DNA from: Planctomycetaceae bacterium UBA4655
Lineage (GTDB): Bacteria > Planctomycetota > Planctomycetia > Pirellulales > UBA1268
Reading direction: 5' to 3'
Assembly: GCA_002405515.1 (NCBI GenBank)
Contig: DHLZ01000152.1
Coordinates: 1-7,217 of the forward strand
DNA length: 7,217 bases
Shown: positions 5,717-7,217 of the stretch, piece after piece
How positions within the stretch are numbered: position 1 is the stretch's first letter
How the letters are laid out: every line of letters starts with the position of its first letter
The notes under the pieces: generated by a model
What the model was told of the DNA's origin: nothing
Seen by the model: only the letters and a program-made list of their open reading frames with translations
The model's database searches: none
Position numbers and translations under genes: made by a program

Positions 5717-6886
5717 ATGCCAAAACGCGGCGAGGCAGGACGAGCGAGCGAAGACTCCTTCCATCGCTACCCGTGGTACAGCCCCCGTTTCTGGCATGGG
5801 ATGCCGTTCTCGGTGTGGTTCGAACTCGCGCGGGAGAACGGCTGGCGGGCGATGCCGTCACAGTGGGGCATGATGGCGTCTGTGACGGCGATTTCGGCCT
5901 TCAACTCGGTGGCCGAGCCGCTCTCGAACGCGAGGTTCGGTCGGCTGCTCCGACAGAAGCCGCTCTTGCCGCAGCCGGTGTTCATCATCGGCCACTGGCG
6001 GAGCGGGACGACGCTCCTCCACGAGCTGATGATGCTCGACCCGCTCTTCTCCTGCCCCACCACCTATCAGTGCTTCGCGCCGGGGCACTTCCTGCTCACG
6101 GAGACGGTGCTCACGCGGCTGCTTTCCGGGGTCATCCCCGAGAAACGGCCGATGGACAACGTCGCCGCCGGATGGGACCGGCCGCAGGAGGACGAGTTCG
6201 CCCTCATGAACCTGGGCGCGCCGTCGCCCTACCGCCGGATGGCCTTCCCCGCGACCGCGTCCGACCGGCCTTGCGCACTCGATCTTCGCCGGCTTCCGGA
6301 CGAGGAGTTCGCGAGGTGGAAGCGGAAGATGGAGAGCTTCCTGCGGATGCTCGCCATCCGTGATCCCCGCCGGCCGGTCCTCAAGAGCCCGCCGCACACC
6401 GCCCGTGTCGGAGTGCTCGCGGAGATGTTCCCCCAGGCGAAGTTCCTCCACATCGTGCGGGACCCATTCGTGGTCTTCCCATCGACGGTGCGGCTCTGGA
6501 AATCCCTCCATGCCGTGCAGTCGTTCCAGAGGGAGGCAGAAGACGCGACCGAGCGGTACGTCTTCAACGCCTTCGACGAGATGTACGCCGCCTTCGAACG
6601 CGATCGGCCGCTCGTCGAGCCCGACCGGCTCCACGAACTGCAATACGAGCAGCTCGTCGCCGACCCCGTCGCGAGCCTCTCGGCCGCCTACAAGGCCCTC
6701 GACCTCGGCGATTTTTCACGGGTGCGACAGCAGTTGGAGGACCAAGCCCGCTCGATGAAGCGGTACCAGACGAACCGCTACACCCTCGACGCGGAGAAGA
6801 TCGAGAAGGTCGCCGCCCGCTGGAAGCCCTTCATCGACCGCTACGGCTACAAGGTCCCGGACGCTAACGAAGTCTGCCCGGCGTAG
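5717..6886 (+). CDS. PAPS-dependent sulfotransferase family protein (389 aa)
   Basis: It is predicted to transfer a sulfuryl group from 3'-phosphoadenosine-5'-phosphosulfate to an unknown acceptor. The 5'-phosphosulfate loop is GHWRSGTTLLHELM (92-105), following the strand PVFIIG. The 3'-phosphate site is IVRDPFVVFPST (246-257), with Arg248 and Ser256 as the expected contacts. Family landmarks PQEDEFAL (156-163), KSPPHT (223-228) and YEQLVADP (310-317) are all present in order. There is no signal peptide or clear membrane span, so it is probably cytoplasmic. Length is ordinary for a full Sulfotransfer_3-type protein and no key element is missing. Start at 5717 is supported by GGCGGA 6 nt upstream. 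It follows the thioredoxin-like gene by 73 bp and may share its transcript, but the roles do not obviously connect. No glycan, lipid or PAPS synthesis gene lies nearby to identify the acceptor. Confidence 0.93.
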   Translation: MPKRGEAGRASEDSFHRYPWYSPRFWHGMPFSVWFELARENGWRAMPSQWGMMASVTAISAFNSVAEPLSNARFGRLLRQKPLLPQPVFIIGHWRSGTTLLHELMMLDPLFSCPTTYQCFAPGHFLLTETVLTRLLSGVIPEKRPMDNVAAGWDRPQEDEFALMNLGAPSPYRRMAFPATASDRPCALDLRRLPDEEFARWKRKMESFLRMLAIRDPRRPVLKSPPHTARVGVLAEMFPQAKFLHIVRDPFVVFPSTVRLWKSLHAVQSFQREAEDATERYVFNAFDEMYAAFERDRPLVEPDRLHELQYEQLVADPVASLSAAYKALDLGDFSRVRQQLEDQARSMKRYQTNRYTLDAEKIEKVAARWKPFIDRYGYKVPDANEVCPA

Positions 6887-6970
6887 CAGTCTGCACTGCC
6901 GCGACACCGTGAGGGGCTGCCCCGCCCACAGACGCCCTGTCACGAACCCGCCTGCATGACGCCGCATTGC

Positions 6971-7043
6971 CGCCGTGGGAGCGGACGCATCGTCGCTACG
7001 GTGAGGATACACCTGTTGCTCCTCAACGTCCGCTCCCACGGCG
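6971..7043. repeat. Perfect 17-bp inverted repeat with 39-nt interior
   Basis: The left arm cgccgtgggagcggacg (6971-6987) is exactly complementary to cgtccgctcccacggcg (7027-7043). The interior contains a second small pairing, tgagga (7002-7007) with tcctca (7020-7025), which could extend the fold asymmetrically around a 12-nt loop. It could be an RNA hairpin, a terminus-like structure of a small mobile element, or a REP-like unit. There is no T-run after the right arm, so it is not a standard terminator. Confidence 0.85.
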
Positions 7044-7050
7044 TTCTGCA

Positions 7051-7118
7051 ACGGAAGCCCGAGGCGCAAGTTTTCCTGCTGGCGAACAGGTGCCCAATAC
7101 GGAAGCCCGAGGCGCAAG
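7051..7118. repeat. Inverted copy of the 48-bp repeat (about 1.4 units)
   Basis: The core cggaagcccgaggcgcaag occurs at 7052-7070 and 7100-7118, again with a 48-bp period. The full unit at 7064-7111, read on the minus strand, matches the left array with a mix of its variants: tattggg as in unit 1, cacctgttcgcc as in unit 5, and aaacttgcgc as in unit 4. Orientation is opposite to 1-253. The inner edge ends at the same 13-bp sequence (ctcgggcttccgt on the minus strand, 7063-7051) as the left array. Confidence 0.92.
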
Positions 7119-7136
7119 ACGAGAGGAGAGTTGACG

Positions 7137-7217
7137 ATGCGCAGAAAGGCGGCGTCGAGTCACTCAAAAACGCACGGAATGGCCACTGTTATTACAAATC
7201 ACACGGCTCTTCGTGAG
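7137..7217 (+). CDS. 5' end of an unidentified gene, cut by the window edge
   Basis: ATG at 7137 has a strong ribosome site, AGGAG at 7124-7128, 8 nt upstream. The frame stays open for all 27 codons to the last base, reading MRRKAASSHSKTHGMATVIT and then NHTALRE. No domain can be recognised from so little. Base composition is less GC-rich than the other genes, with runs such as caaaaacg and ttattacaaat, so it may be newer DNA. The 48-bp repeat ends only 5 bp before AGGAG and forms its leader. An internal ATG at 7179 is possible but lacks such a site. Confidence 0.45.
   Translation, partial: MRRKAASSHSKTHGMATVITNHTALRE

Larger units (their letters stand above)
6887..7136. other. Gene-free 250-bp region with inverted repeats
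   Basis: I see no supported gene here. An 86-residue frame starting at 6956 is open but runs through the inverted repeat and the 48-bp repeat in an arbitrary phase. The region holds the 17-bp inverted repeat at 6971-7043, the 48-bp repeat block at 7051-7118, and the ribosome site of the gene starting at 7137. No clear terminator for the sulfotransferase is visible; the short gggg-ctg-cccc fold near 6913-6923 has no T-run. Confidence 0.7.

Noticed and set aside
5858..6643. 261-residue minus-strand frame over the sulfotransferase
   Set aside because: Antisense to a gene with intact catalytic motifs; no signal, domain or ribosome site noted.
6971..7118. Complete insertion sequence
   Set aside because: No transposase can fit in the interval and no target-site duplication was seen; only repeat structures are present.
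6956..7216. 86-residue plus-strand frame at the right end
   Set aside because: It reads through the inverted repeat and the 48-bp repeat; the overlapping ATG at 7137 in another frame has a much better ribosome site.

Overview
The window is strongly GC-rich DNA with planctomycete character, most likely order Pirellulales. The evidence is the dispersed repeat core cggaagcccgaggcgcaag, which I remember as common between genes in that group, a soluble sulfotransferase of the PQEDEFAL type, secreted TPR proteins, and a double-length ABC-2 permease. No rRNA, tRNA or other taxonomic marker is present, so the assignment rests on style and memory, not on a search.

Layout. Positions 1-253 hold a tandem array of 48-bp units that runs off the left edge. 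Next come two minus-strand genes: a secreted TPR protein (877-2277) and, downstream of it, an unrecognised small secreted protein of 122 residues (339-707). A 157-bp divergent intergenic region with a 19-bp palindrome separates the TPR gene from a plus-strand ABC-2-type permease (2435-4090). The permease overlaps tail to tail by 20 bp with a minus-strand TPR lipoprotein (4071-4880). A second divergent intergenic region, with an 18-bp palindrome, precedes a plus-strand thioredoxin-fold lipoprotein (5083-5643). A sulfotransferase (5717-6886) follows on the same strand. From 6887 to 7136 there is no gene, but there is a perfect 17-bp inverted repeat with a 39-nt interior and an inverted, roughly one-and-a-half-unit copy of the left array. 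The 5' end of a further plus-strand gene begins at 7137 and is cut by the window edge.

Function. Most of the genes act at the cell envelope: two exported TPR proteins (one lipid-anchored), an export-type membrane permease, a lipid-anchored thiol-disulfide protein and a short secreted protein. The sulfotransferase is probably cytoplasmic and uses PAPS. Only the minus-strand pair and the thioredoxin-sulfotransferase pair could be operons. I see no single pathway joining all the genes.

The most unusual non-coding structure is the pair of 48-bp repeat blocks in opposite orientation at the two ends of the window. Both stop at the same point of the unit on the side facing the genes. I found no clear evidence of a new defence system, CRISPR array, retron or complete insertion sequence.
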